In this document: piece after piece, positions 1-6,800 of the stretch | Layout: the number at the start of each line of letters is the position of its first letter | Numbering within the stretch: position 1 is the stretch's first letter | Source: Thermoplasmata archaeon | Lineage (GTDB): Archaea > Thermoplasmatota > Thermoplasmata > UBA10834 > DTMW01 | Assembly (NCBI GenBank): GCA_029858465.1 | Contig: JAOUEZ010000057.1 | Location: 1 to 7,710 of the forward strand | Length of the DNA stretch: 7,710 bases | Direction: 5' to 3' | Translations under genes and position numbers: made by a program | The notes under the pieces: generated by a model | Told to the model about the DNA's origin: nothing | Databases searched by the model: none | What the model saw: only the letters and a program-made list of their open reading frames with translations

Positions 1-1014
1 ACATTGGACGAGGTAAAGGCACTTTCAATGTGGATGACTTGGAAATGCGCGGTCGTTGGAATTCCCCTCGGGGGCGGAAAGGGAGGAATCACCTGCGATC
101 CGAAGAAGATGTCCCAGGGCGAACTTGAGAGGATGACGAGGAGATACGCATTCGCGATCTCGCCGATAATCGGTCCCGAGAAGGACATTCCCGCGCCTGA
201 TGTCTACACGAACCCCCAGACGATGGCTTGGATCATGGACACATACAGCATGGTCAGGGGCTACACGACACTAGGTGTCGTTACTGGCAAGCCGCTTGCT
301 TTAGGAGGATCCAAGGGAAGGAACGAGGCAACCGGCCGTGGCGTACAGATCATAGCCCTGGAGGCTCTGAAATACAAGAAGATGCCGATCAAGGGAGCGA
401 CCGTCGCAGTACAGGGATTCGGAAACGTCGGAGGAATCGGCGCGCAGCTCATGCAGGACAACGGCATGAAGGTCGTGGCCGTCAGCGACTCTAAGGGCGG
501 AATTTACAACGCGAATGGTCTCGACGTCACAAGCGTCATGAAGTGGAAGCAACAGAACAACACAGTCAAGGACTTCAAGGGAGCACAGAACATATCCAAC
601 GAGGAAATCCTCGAACTGGATGTTGATGTCCTTGCCCCATGCGGACTCGAGAATGCGATTACGAAGAAGAATGCGGACAAGGTCAAGGCGAAGATCACTT
701 CTGAAGGTGCGAACGGTCCGACAACTCCGGATGCGGATGATATACTCTATGACAACGGCGTATTCGTCTGTCCCGATGTTCTCGCGAACGCGGGCGGTGT
801 CACTGTATCATATTTCGAATGGGTACAGGGATTACAGAACTTCTTCTGGTCGGAAGATGATGTCAACAAGCGGCTCAATGACATCATAGTGAATGCTTTC
901 ATGAATGTCATGGATCAGGCGAAGAAATACAAAGTCAACAACAGAAAGGCAGCCTACTGTTTGGCAGTGGACAGAGTTGCAGAAGCAATCAGGCTCAGGG
1001 GCTTGTTCCCGTAG
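1..1014 (+). CDS. gdhA: Glutamate dehydrogenase (Glu/Leu/Phe/Val dehydrogenase family), 5' end missing
   Basis: Catalyses reversible oxidative deamination of glutamate to 2-oxoglutarate and ammonia with NAD(P), in the cytoplasm, linking nitrogen and carbon metabolism. The reading frame is open from base 1 to TAG at 1012-1014, giving 337 residues. The family is usually about 415-420, so roughly 80 N-terminal residues lie off the window; the TTG at 4 is an internal Leu codon, not the start. Numbering from the first codon, Lys15 and Lys27 (in PLGGGKGGI) are 12 apart and Asp67 (in PAPDVYTNP) lies 40 further on. This matches the spacing of the substrate lysine, catalytic lysine and catalytic aspartate in hexameric GDHs. 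The Rossmann motif GFGNVG is at 139-144, followed by the expected nucleotide-binding domain (NADKVKAKITSEGANGPTTP, later LANAGGVTVSYFEW). The catalytic core looks intact. NAD versus NADP preference cannot be settled by eye. Family assignment is secure. Confidence 0.96.
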   Translation, partial: TLDEVKALSMWMTWKCAVVGIPLGGGKGGITCDPKKMSQGELERMTRRYAFAISPIIGPEKDIPAPDVYTNPQTMAWIMDTYSMVRGYTTLGVVTGKPLALGGSKGRNEATGRGVQIIALEALKYKKMPIKGATVAVQGFGNVGGIGAQLMQDNGMKVVAVSDSKGGIYNANGLDVTSVMKWKQQNNTVKDFKGAQNISNEEILELDVDVLAPCGLENAITKKNADKVKAKITSEGANGPTTPDADDILYDNGVFVCPDVLANAGGVTVSYFEWVQGLQNFFWSEDDVNKRLNDIIVNAFMNVMDQAKKYKVNNRKAAYCLAVDRVAEAIRLRGLFP

Positions 1015-1053
1015 ACTGACTTTGCGAATAGCCTATTAATCAAACCCCTTCAC

Positions 1054-1069
1054 TTTTCCAATTTTATTT
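1054..1069 (+). terminator. T-rich probable transcription terminator after GDH
   Basis: Forty bases after the GDH stop there are two closely spaced T-tracts, TTTT at 1054-1057 and TTTTATTT at 1062-1069, with no stem-loop. Archaeal RNA polymerase usually terminates at U-rich tracts without a hairpin, so this is a reasonable end for the GDH transcript. It lies just before the promoter of the helicase. The call rests on composition alone. Confidence 0.4.
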
Positions 1070-1097
1070 CAACAATTTCTCAGGAGCAACCTTCATC

Positions 1098-1111
1098 TTT
1101 TTATTTTAAAA
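1098..1111 (+). promoter_or_regulatory. TATA-like box for the Lhr helicase, predicted leaderless
   Basis: A T/A-only stretch (TTTTTATTTTAAAA) is centred about 24-26 bases before the GTG at 1128. That is the usual archaeal distance from TATA box to transcription start, so the mRNA probably begins at or within a base or two of the start codon. No Shine-Dalgarno-like sequence lies before the GTG, which fits a leaderless message. An in-frame TAA at 1107-1109 inside the box means the coding region cannot extend further upstream. Confidence 0.6.
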
Positions 1112-1127
1112 CCATTTAGACCCTCTC

Positions 1128-3875
1128 GTGTCGAGATTTCACGTGAAGGACGAGCAGCTCCTAAAACTGCTTTCAGACCTCGGGATTGAAGAACCGACCG
1201 AGATTCAGGAAGCCGCGATCCCGGAGATATTGAAAGGCGGCAATGTGCTCGTCATTGCGCCTACGGGGATAGGTAAAACGGAAGCTGCAATGCTTCCAGT
1301 CATAGAGAAGATAATGCTCGAAAGACCAAAGGGAATAGCCTGCCTATACATCACGCCGCTCCGGGCGCTGAACAGAGACATGCTGCGACGCCTGTTGGAG
1401 TTCGGTAAGAGACTCGACATCACAATAGGAGTCCGCCATGGGGACACGACTCAGACAGAGAGACAGAAGCAATCACGATCACCTCCTCAGATTTTGATCA
1501 CAACTCCCGAGACATTTCAAATCCTGTTCCTAGGTCCTCGGCTCAGGTCCCATCTAAAGCATGTGAAGTGGGTAATAATTGATGAAATCCACGAGCTCGC
1601 CGAGGACGAGAGGGGGGCGCAGCTTGCAATAGGCCTGGAGAGGCTGGCGAATATCTGCGGAGAATTCCAGAGGATCGGCCTATCGGCGACCGTGGGAGAT
1701 CCTGATGTGATAACAAGATTTCTCACAGGAGAGAACAGAGATGCAAAAACAATTCGAATTGCGCGTACAAAAGAAATCGACCTTGCTGTCGAAAGCCCGA
1801 ACCCGAACGAGGATGATGTGGAGCGATCAACTAAGCTTCAAACGGATGCGAAACACGTAGCCTGCATGAGAAGAGCAAGGGATTTGATAGAAAAACACCA
1901 ATCGACGCTTTTCTTCGTGAACACGAGGGACACCGCAGAAGCCCTCGGGGTGAGGTACAGATTGTGGGACGAGAATTTCAGAATAGGGGTGCACCACGGA
2001 TCTCTTTCGAGGGAGGTCAGGATGCAGATGGAGGAGGAATTCAAAAAGGAATTATTGAAGGCGCTCATCTGCACCTCATCGCTCGAGCTGGGGATCGATA
2101 TCGGTTCGGCGGATTTTACTCTGCAGTTCAATTCGCCCAGACAGGTCACGAGGATAATTCAGAGAGTCGGCAGATCCGGTCATAGAATCGGGAAAAGATC
2201 GGTCGGCAGAATCATTGCCACAGATTTCCCGGAGATAATTGAGAGCGCGGTGATCTGCAGGAAGGCCATGTGCGGGGAGCTCGAGAGATTCAAGATAAGA
2301 AAGAACCCGCTCGCCGTCCTTTCCAACCAGATAGCAGCGATGGTAATGGCAGCTGGCTCAATCGAGGCAGATGAGATATTCTCAACGGTAAGGAGAGCGT
2401 ATCCGTATGCCGATCTCTCCAAGAGCACATTTGACAGAGTAGTCTCTGCGATGAGAGAACTTCGTACGGTCAATATTGAAGGATCACGGCTGAGAAAGAC
2501 TGGGAAGACCATGAAATATTTCTTCGACAACATCTCGATGATTCCGGATGAGAAGACCTTCAAAATTCGTGAGATATCATCGAGAGGGGTGATCGGATCA
2601 CTCGATGAGAGCTTCGTAGCGGCATCTCTCGAGCCTTATTCGACATTTGTCGCGAGAGGCAGAACATGGCAGGTTGTAGAGGTTAGAGAGAGCGAGGTGC
2701 TTGTCGAGGAGGTCAAGGAGATTGCCGCGACTCCGTCTTGGATAGGAGAGGAGATACCAGTGCCATTTGCGGTCGCCCAGGAGGTCGGAGACCTCCGTGC
2801 AAAAAGAGAATGCCCCGGATACCCAATGCACGCGGATGCAGTCGCCGAGTTCAACGAATTTCTCAAGAAGCAGGAGGAGGCGAAAGCCATTGTTCCTGCG
2901 GCTAATCAGATATTGATCGAGCGGGGAGACAAGCTTCTGGTGATACATGCCTGCTTCGGAACAAAGACCAATGAGACCCTGTCAAAGCTCATCGGGAGCC
3001 TGCTCTCCGCGAAACTGGGGGAGAGCATCGGAGTCGAGAGCAATGCGTATTCCATTGTCCTCCAGACTCCTGGGAGCATCAGACCATCGGATGTGGAGAA
3101 AATATTGCGCGAGACTAAGCCCGGGACGCTCGAGGCGATATTCAGAGTGTTGCTGAGATCGTCAAATTCGCTCAAATGGCAATTCCTTCATGTGGCTAAG
3201 AAATTCGGAGCGATAGAGAAGGGTGCGGATTACAGATCGGTCAATCTCTCGAGGATAATGGATATCTTCGAGGATTCCGTGCTCTACGAGGAGACATTGG
3301 AAAGGACATTGTTCGAAGAGCTGGACATCGAACAGGCGTCCGATGTGTTAAAGAGTATCCAGGGAGGGCAGATAGAGCTGCTAACAGGAAGGCTCTCCCC
3401 GCTCGGCGAGAAAATGATCTCCGAGCAGAGCGAGCTGATGCTACCTCGCACGGCGGATAGGACAATCCTCATGGCCCTGAGAAACAGGCTCATGGAGGAG
3501 CAGGTGATATTGCATTGTTTGAAATGCCATACGGAGAGAAGATCGCTTGTGAAGAACTTGCCGTCGAAGATAAGCTGCAATAACTGCGGAGGCGTAATGC
3601 TCGCAGTATCCAGGCCATATGCGAAGGATGATCTGAAGGCGCTCAAGAAGAAGGGAAGGAAGGAAGACGCAGAGAAAATCAAGAAACTGTACAAGACGGC
3701 GAGCCTTGTCATGGCGAACGGACGAAGAGCTGTTATCGCGCTCGTCGCAAGAGGCGTTGGTCCGGACACCGCTGCCAGACTGCTGCAGAGATATTACCGT
3801 TCCGAGGAGGAATTCCTGAGAGATATTCTCGCAGCCGAGGTACTCTACGCACGGACCAAGAGATTCTGGGATTGA
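1128..3875 (+). CDS. lhr: Lhr-family superfamily 2 ATP-dependent helicase with C-terminal four-Cys motif
   Basis: An ATP-driven nucleic-acid helicase of the archaeal Lhr (Ski2-related) family. Members unwind DNA or RNA-DNA hybrids and are implicated in repair or RNA metabolism; this protein's substrate is unknown. In 915 residues the motifs appear in order: Q-like motif near 20-28 (EEPTEIQ), Walker A APTGIGKT 44-51, TPLRAL 76-81, TTPE 125-128, DEIH box 152-155, SAT 186-188, FFVNTRDTAE 262-271, HHGSL 289-293, the ELGIDIG segment 320-326, and motif VI QRVGRSGHR 345-353. Residues of about 396-600 hold the expected winged-helix and beta-barrel regions, with the Lhr-typical FVARGRTWQVVEV near 507-519. 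The C-terminal part carries Cys797, Cys800, Cys817 and Cys820, a likely zinc knuckle, then a lysine-rich helix and a helix-hairpin-helix-like RGVGPDTAARLL (875-886). GTG 1128 is the first start after an in-frame stop. No helicase motif is missing. Hel308 was considered, but the motif set and length fit Lhr better. The Lhr subclass needs phylogeny. Confidence 0.93.
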   Translation: MSRFHVKDEQLLKLLSDLGIEEPTEIQEAAIPEILKGGNVLVIAPTGIGKTEAAMLPVIEKIMLERPKGIACLYITPLRALNRDMLRRLLEFGKRLDITIGVRHGDTTQTERQKQSRSPPQILITTPETFQILFLGPRLRSHLKHVKWVIIDEIHELAEDERGAQLAIGLERLANICGEFQRIGLSATVGDPDVITRFLTGENRDAKTIRIARTKEIDLAVESPNPNEDDVERSTKLQTDAKHVACMRRARDLIEKHQSTLFFVNTRDTAEALGVRYRLWDENFRIGVHHGSLSREVRMQMEEEFKKELLKALICTSSLELGIDIGSADFTLQFNSPRQVTRIIQRVGRSGHRIGKRSVGRIIATDFPEIIESAVICRKAMCGELERFKIRKNPLAVLSNQIAAMVMAAGSIEADEIFSTVRRAYPYADLSKSTFDRVVSAMRELRTVNIEGSRLRKTGKTMKYFFDNISMIPDEKTFKIREISSRGVIGSLDESFVAASLEPYSTFVARGRTWQVVEVRESEVLVEEVKEIAATPSWIGEEIPVPFAVAQEVGDLRAKRECPGYPMHADAVAEFNEFLKKQEEAKAIVPAANQILIERGDKLLVIHACFGTKTNETLSKLIGSLLSAKLGESIGVESNAYSIVLQTPGSIRPSDVEKILRETKPGTLEAIFRVLLRSSNSLKWQFLHVAKKFGAIEKGADYRSVNLSRIMDIFEDSVLYEETLERTLFEELDIEQASDVLKSIQGGQIELLTGRLSPLGEKMISEQSELMLPRTADRTILMALRNRLMEEQVILHCLKCHTERRSLVKNLPSKISCNNCGGVMLAVSRPYAKDDLKALKKKGRKEDAEKIKKLYKTASLVMANGRRAVIALVARGVGPDTAARLLQRYYRSEEEFLRDILAAEVLYARTKRFWD

Positions 3876-3880
3876 ATCGT

Positions 3881-4504
3881 TCACATCACCAACGGCGGTT
3901 GTGTTCCAATGAACCCTTTCGCGATAATGTATATCTCAGAGCTAGAAGCCCTTGATGCCTTTGGGCTGTGCCCCTTCACGCTTCTGAATTCCCGCTTGAC
4001 TTTGTCAAAATATTCAGGATATAGATCGCCTTCGAAGACCTTGACGACGAAGCTGCCTCCCTCGCGCAGAGTCTTTTTTGCGAATCCGAGTGCATATTCG
4101 CAGAGCTCGATCGAGCGCGCATGGTCCGTCGAGTAATTACCGCTTATATTGGGCGACATGTCCGATATGACGACATCTGCTGAGCCGCCTAATTTTTCAA
4201 TTATGGATTTTATAGTCTTGTCATCTCGGATATCCCCTAGCACGAATTCAACCCCCTCGATCGGTCTCATTCGCTTGATGTCCGCCCCGATGACTTTCCC
4301 TGTGGCTCCAACAATTTCTGAGGAGATCTGCGACCAACCTCCGGGGGATGCCCCAAGATCGATTACTCTATCTCCAGTATGAATGACATCAAATTTCTCG
4401 ATGATTTGCTTCAGCTTATAAGCCGCCCTGCTCCGGTATTTTTCCTTTTTTGCAAGACGGTAATAATATTCCTTCTTTCTTTTCGATTGCCAGCGTCTAG
4501 TCAC
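3881..4504 (-). CDS. rlmE: 23S rRNA 2'-O-ribose (uridine) methyltransferase, RlmE/FtsJ family
   Basis: An S-adenosylmethionine-dependent RNA ribose methyltransferase. The bacterial family member methylates the A-loop uridine (U2552 in E. coli) of 23S rRNA during large-subunit maturation; the same role is inferred here. The 207-residue protein matches the usual length of about 200-210. The SAM-binding motif DLGASPGGWSQ is at 49-59. The K-D-K-E catalytic tetrad is visible as Lys30 (in AAYKL), Asp115 (in SDMSPNISG), Lys155 (in VVKVFEG) and Glu190 (in SSEIYIIAKG). A basic N-terminus (SKRKKEYYYRLAKKEKYRSR) is expected for rRNA binding. There is no TRAM or other extension. GTG at 4504-4502 is the only ATG, GTG or TTG in this frame after an upstream in-frame stop at 4573-4571, so the start is well determined. 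The gene is convergent with lhr, with five bases between stop codons, and divergent from the ABC operon. Confidence 0.94.
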   Translation of the reverse strand: MTRRWQSKRKKEYYYRLAKKEKYRSRAAYKLKQIIEKFDVIHTGDRVIDLGASPGGWSQISSEIVGATGKVIGADIKRMRPIEGVEFVLGDIRDDKTIKSIIEKLGGSADVVISDMSPNISGNYSTDHARSIELCEYALGFAKKTLREGGSFVVKVFEGDLYPEYFDKVKREFRSVKGHSPKASRASSSEIYIIAKGFIGTQPPLVM

Positions 4505-4530
4505 GGCCCCAGATAGATAGTTCGAAGTAG

Positions 4531-4540
4531 AATATCTTTT
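4531..4540 (-). promoter_or_regulatory. TATA-like box for rlmE, predicted very short leader
   Basis: On the minus strand AAAAGATATT is centred about 31 bases before the rlmE GTG. Transcription would start about 5 bases upstream of the codon, too short a leader for a Shine-Dalgarno sequence, and none is seen. A second A/T stretch (TATAT, 4556-4560) lies further out but would give a longer leader. Prediction by eye only. Confidence 0.4.
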
Positions 4541-4571
4541 CTTACAAGTAAGGCCATATAACGGCGTAATT

Positions 4572-4589
4572 TAGAAAAGAATAAAAAGA
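4572..4589 (+). promoter_or_regulatory. Purine-rich BRE/TATA-like promoter for the ABC exporter operon
   Basis: An A-rich stretch (TAGAAAAGAATAAAAAGA) ends 26 bases before the ATG at 4616. AATAAAAAG (4580-4588) can serve as the TATA box and the preceding GAAAAG as a BRE-like element. The predicted transcription start is about 4610-4616, so the message would be leaderless or nearly so. It shares the 111-base spacer with the divergent rlmE promoter without overlapping it. Confidence 0.5.
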
Positions 4590-4615
4590 GATGCTAGAAT
4601 TCCTCGAAAGTCGGA

Positions 4616-5572
4616 ATGAGAAATATGTCAGAGACCGTAGTAGAGGTTCGAGATTTATCAAAATATTATCCGCCAGATGTGAAAGCGGTTGACGGAATCA
4701 GTTTCACGATTGGAGCTGGCCAAATATTCTCAATGCTTGGGCCGAACGGTGCTGGGAAGACCACGACCGTTGAAATTTTAGAAGGATTGAGAAACCCTAC
4801 CTCTGGAGAAGTCATGATCTTCGGGCAGAATATACTCAAGGATTATTCGAAACTGAGAAAAAGAGTGGGCATCCTTCCACAGAATTTCGAGCCTTTCGAT
4901 CTGTTGAAACCGTGGGAGGCTATACAATATTGGACCCAGCTCTACGACATCAGAATCACCAAGAAGGAGATCAATCGAGCTCTCGAGCGGGTTGGCCTCT
5001 TTGAAAGAAGAAATATCCATTCCAAGAAATTATCCGGGGGAGAAAAGAGGAAGCTGGGTATCGCACTTTCGCTTGTGAACAACCCGGAGCTGTTATTCCT
5101 CGATGAGCCGACAACAGGTCTTGATCCAAAGGGCCGAAGAGATCTCTGGGCACTGATCAATGAGATCAAAGAGAAAGGAACAACCGTCTTTCTCACGACT
5201 CATTATCTCGATGAGGCCGAGAGACTTGCAGATGACGTATCCATCATGCATAAAGGGAAGATAATTGCCGAGGGCTCACCAGACAATCTTGTTGAGAAGT
5301 ATGGGAAAGCCACAATAGTCGTACTTGAGGGAGCAGGGAGCTCGGGTCTCCAGAAATTGAAGGAAAAAGGCATAGATGCACATCTGGACGACGCGGATGA
5401 AAGAGATGTCCTCGTCCCCGTAAGGAAGCATTCTGAGATGAAGAGCATGATGTGCACCTTGGCAAGCTCGGACATCAATATGGCAGACATTTACACGAGG
5501 AGAGAGACGCTCGAGGATGTCTTCTTGAATCTTGTCGGCAGCAAAATGGAGGACGGGGTGCTGAAAGAATGA
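4616..5572 (+). CDS. ABC-2 type exporter, ATP-binding subunit
   Basis: The ATPase that drives a membrane exporter, working as a cytoplasmic dimer on the permease encoded next. It has 318 residues, typical of the DrrA/CcmA-like group. Walker A GPNGAGKT is at 42-49, the Q-loop Gln89 in ILPQNF, the signature LSGGE at 139-143, Walker B LLFLDEP at 159-165 with catalytic Glu164, the D-loop after GLD 168-170, and switch His196 in LTTHYLDEAE. Residues from about 232 form the short C-terminal domain common in these ATPases, ending RRETLEDVFLNLVG. All catalytic residues are present. ATG 4616 is the first possible start after an in-frame TAG at 4595-4597; ATG 4625, three codons later, is an alternative. 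The stop overlaps the permease start (ATGA), implying coupled translation. The substrate is not identifiable; drug, lipid, polysaccharide or peptide export are all possible. Confidence 0.95.
   Translation: MRNMSETVVEVRDLSKYYPPDVKAVDGISFTIGAGQIFSMLGPNGAGKTTTVEILEGLRNPTSGEVMIFGQNILKDYSKLRKRVGILPQNFEPFDLLKPWEAIQYWTQLYDIRITKKEINRALERVGLFERRNIHSKKLSGGEKRKLGIALSLVNNPELLFLDEPTTGLDPKGRRDLWALINEIKEKGTTVFLTTHYLDEAERLADDVSIMHKGKIIAEGSPDNLVEKYGKATIVVLEGAGSSGLQKLKEKGIDAHLDDADERDVLVPVRKHSEMKSMMCTLASSDINMADIYTRRETLEDVFLNLVGSKMEDGVLKE
5548..5560 (+). promoter_or_regulatory. Ribosome binding region for the ABC permease, inside the ATPase gene
   Basis: GGAGGA (5548-5553) followed by GGGGTG (5555-5560) lies 8 to 15 bases before the ATG at 5569, within the last codons of the ATPase gene. 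Both resemble parts of the archaeal Shine-Dalgarno consensus GGAGGTGA. Combined with the ATGA overlap this supports 5569 as the permease start, by re-initiation or internal binding. Confidence 0.45.
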
Positions 5573-6687
5573 ACCGCATCATCTCGGACACTATCAACTT
5601 CGGAAAGCAATATATGCGTTCGAGGATCGGGATGTTCTTCGCATTAGTCTTCCCGGTTCTGATCATCCTCGTCTTCGGCGCGATCTTTATGGGAGGAGGG
5701 ACATCAAAAATCACGCTCCATGCCCAGAATCTGGATGAAGGGAGTCAGGGTGATGCTTTCTTGAACGCGTTAAACAGTACGACACTATTTGATATTGTCG
5801 AAATTCCCTCGAACGAAAGCATTGAACAATATATCAATAATAATTCTTTGACGGTTGCGATCTTCATCCCGAAGAATTTCACATTCGACATTGGAGAGCA
5901 TCTCCTGTTTAATGAGCCTGGCACGGTAGATATCATCATCTATGGAGATCCTTCGAAGTCGACTTACGGCACGGTAATAGGAGCTGCAGAAGCAGTTGCC
6001 GAGGGGATGAATTTCAGACTGATAGGGAAGATCCCTATCATTAATACTGTCCCGATAAACATCAATCCAGGAGATGATGGGGAGACCCAGTTTAATTACA
6101 TTGACTTCTATCTTCCAGGAATTGTCGGTTTCACAGTGATGACAAATTCCCTGTTTGCAATGACAAGCACTTGTGCGGAATACAGACAACGCAATTATTA
6201 CAAACTGCTGGCAACCACCAACATCAAGAAATGGGAATGGCTTGTTTCTAAATTCATATTCTATACTCTACTGCTTTGGCTTGCACTTGTCCTGACTTAT
6301 TTTGTCGGAAGAGCTGTCTTTGATATGCAGGCTCAGCTTACACCCATCGCATTCGTGATAATCGCGGTAGGAGCATTCACATTTACCGCAATGGGCATGC
6401 TTGTAGGCATCGTCGTAAAAGATCCTGAGGGAGCGAGCGCAATCGCCAATGCGATCGGATTCCCTATGATGTTCCTATCCGGCACTTTCTTCCCGCTCGA
6501 AATGATGCCAGACTATCTTCAGATAGTCGCAGGTGTAATGCCGCTTACATATCTAAATAACGGTCTCAGAGATACGATGGTGTACTTCAACGACGGGAAC
6601 GCGCTCATCAATCTCGCAATCGTGTTCATAATAGGCATAGTATTTTTCATATTAGCAAGCAAATTCATGTCCTGGAAGGAAAAATGA
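5569..6687 (+). CDS. ABC-2 type exporter, permease subunit
   Basis: The membrane subunit of the ABC-2 exporter powered by the preceding ATPase. The protein has 372 residues. The N-terminal helix (about 20-41) is followed by a hydrophilic region of about 135 residues (45-178), predicted extracytoplasmic. Then come about five membrane helices (about 181-201, 228-248, 257-281, 292-312 and 347-365). This 1 + loop + 5 plan is typical of ABC-2 permeases, and the conserved segment LSGTFFPLEMMP...MPLTYLNNGLRD (303-335) is the family hallmark. A cytoplasmic stretch rich in Arg/Lys (EYRQRNYYKLLATTNIKKWEW, about 204-224) probably forms the coupling-helix region that contacts the ATPase. The frame is open upstream to 5452, but ATG 5569 is chosen: it overlaps the ATPase stop, has upstream purine-rich signals, and the 39 extra codons would be a non-membrane shadow of the ATPase gene. 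The substrate is unknown. Confidence 0.93.
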   Translation: MNRIISDTINFGKQYMRSRIGMFFALVFPVLIILVFGAIFMGGGTSKITLHAQNLDEGSQGDAFLNALNSTTLFDIVEIPSNESIEQYINNNSLTVAIFIPKNFTFDIGEHLLFNEPGTVDIIIYGDPSKSTYGTVIGAAEAVAEGMNFRLIGKIPIINTVPININPGDDGETQFNYIDFYLPGIVGFTVMTNSLFAMTSTCAEYRQRNYYKLLATTNIKKWEWLVSKFIFYTLLLWLALVLTYFVGRAVFDMQAQLTPIAFVIIAVGAFTFTAMGMLVGIVVKDPEGASAIANAIGFPMMFLSGTFFPLEMMPDYLQIVAGVMPLTYLNNGLRDTMVYFNDGNALINLAIVFIIGIVFFILASKFMSWKEK

Positions 6688-6720
6688 TGCTTCCTCTGTA
6701 ATTAAATTGGAAGACACGAC

Positions 6721-6751
6721 AATGACGATAAACAATTACTGAAGCGTCATT
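6721..6751. repeat. Inverted repeat AATGACG-N17-CGTCATT upstream of the ion permease
   Basis: Perfect 7-base arms (6721-6727 and 6745-6751) are separated by 17 bases and end about 8 bases before the TATA-like box of the permease gene. A further TGACG occurs at 6781-6785, downstream of that box. The arrangement could be a regulator binding site; the arms are short and the loop long, so chance is possible. It also lies 34 bases after the ABC permease stop, where no clear T-tract terminator is seen. Confidence 0.35.
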
Positions 6752-6758
6752 TGGCAAG

Positions 6759-6768
6759 AATTTTTATT
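6759..6768 (+). promoter_or_regulatory. TATA-like box for the ArsB/NhaD permease
   Basis: AATTTTTATT shares TTTTTATT with the helicase promoter box. Using the same box-to-start distance, transcription should begin near 6788-6791. That is downstream of the TTG at 6780 and about 10 bases before the TTG at 6801, so it favours the latter as start codon. Prediction by eye only. Confidence 0.45.
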
Positions 6769-6800
6769 GTAATGGCTCATTGACGCTGCGGGATGCACTG

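Noticed and set aside
1..1014. A truncated GDH beginning at the TTG at base 4.
   Set aside because: The frame is open to the window edge and the protein starts in mid-domain just before the substrate lysine, so this is an edge cut and not a real short gene or pseudogene.
1838..3884. Several antisense open frames of 100-160 codons across the helicase gene.
   Set aside because: They lie opposite a strongly conserved gene, show no recognisable motif, and look like low-complexity shadows of its codon pattern.
5452..5568. Upstream extension of the ABC permease by 39 codons (open frame from ATG 5452).
   Set aside because: The added residues are Arg/His/Gly-rich and overlap the conserved end of the ATPase in another frame; the ATGA-overlap start at 5569 gives a normal ABC-2 permease N-terminus.
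6684..6742. Possible C/D box guide RNA after the ABC permease (C-like ATGATGC 6684-6690, C'-like ATGACGA 6722-6728, D-like CTGA 6739-6742).
   Set aside because: The C and C' boxes each have a mismatch, no D' box lies at the right spacing, and the C-like box overlaps the permease stop codon. Too weak to annotate.
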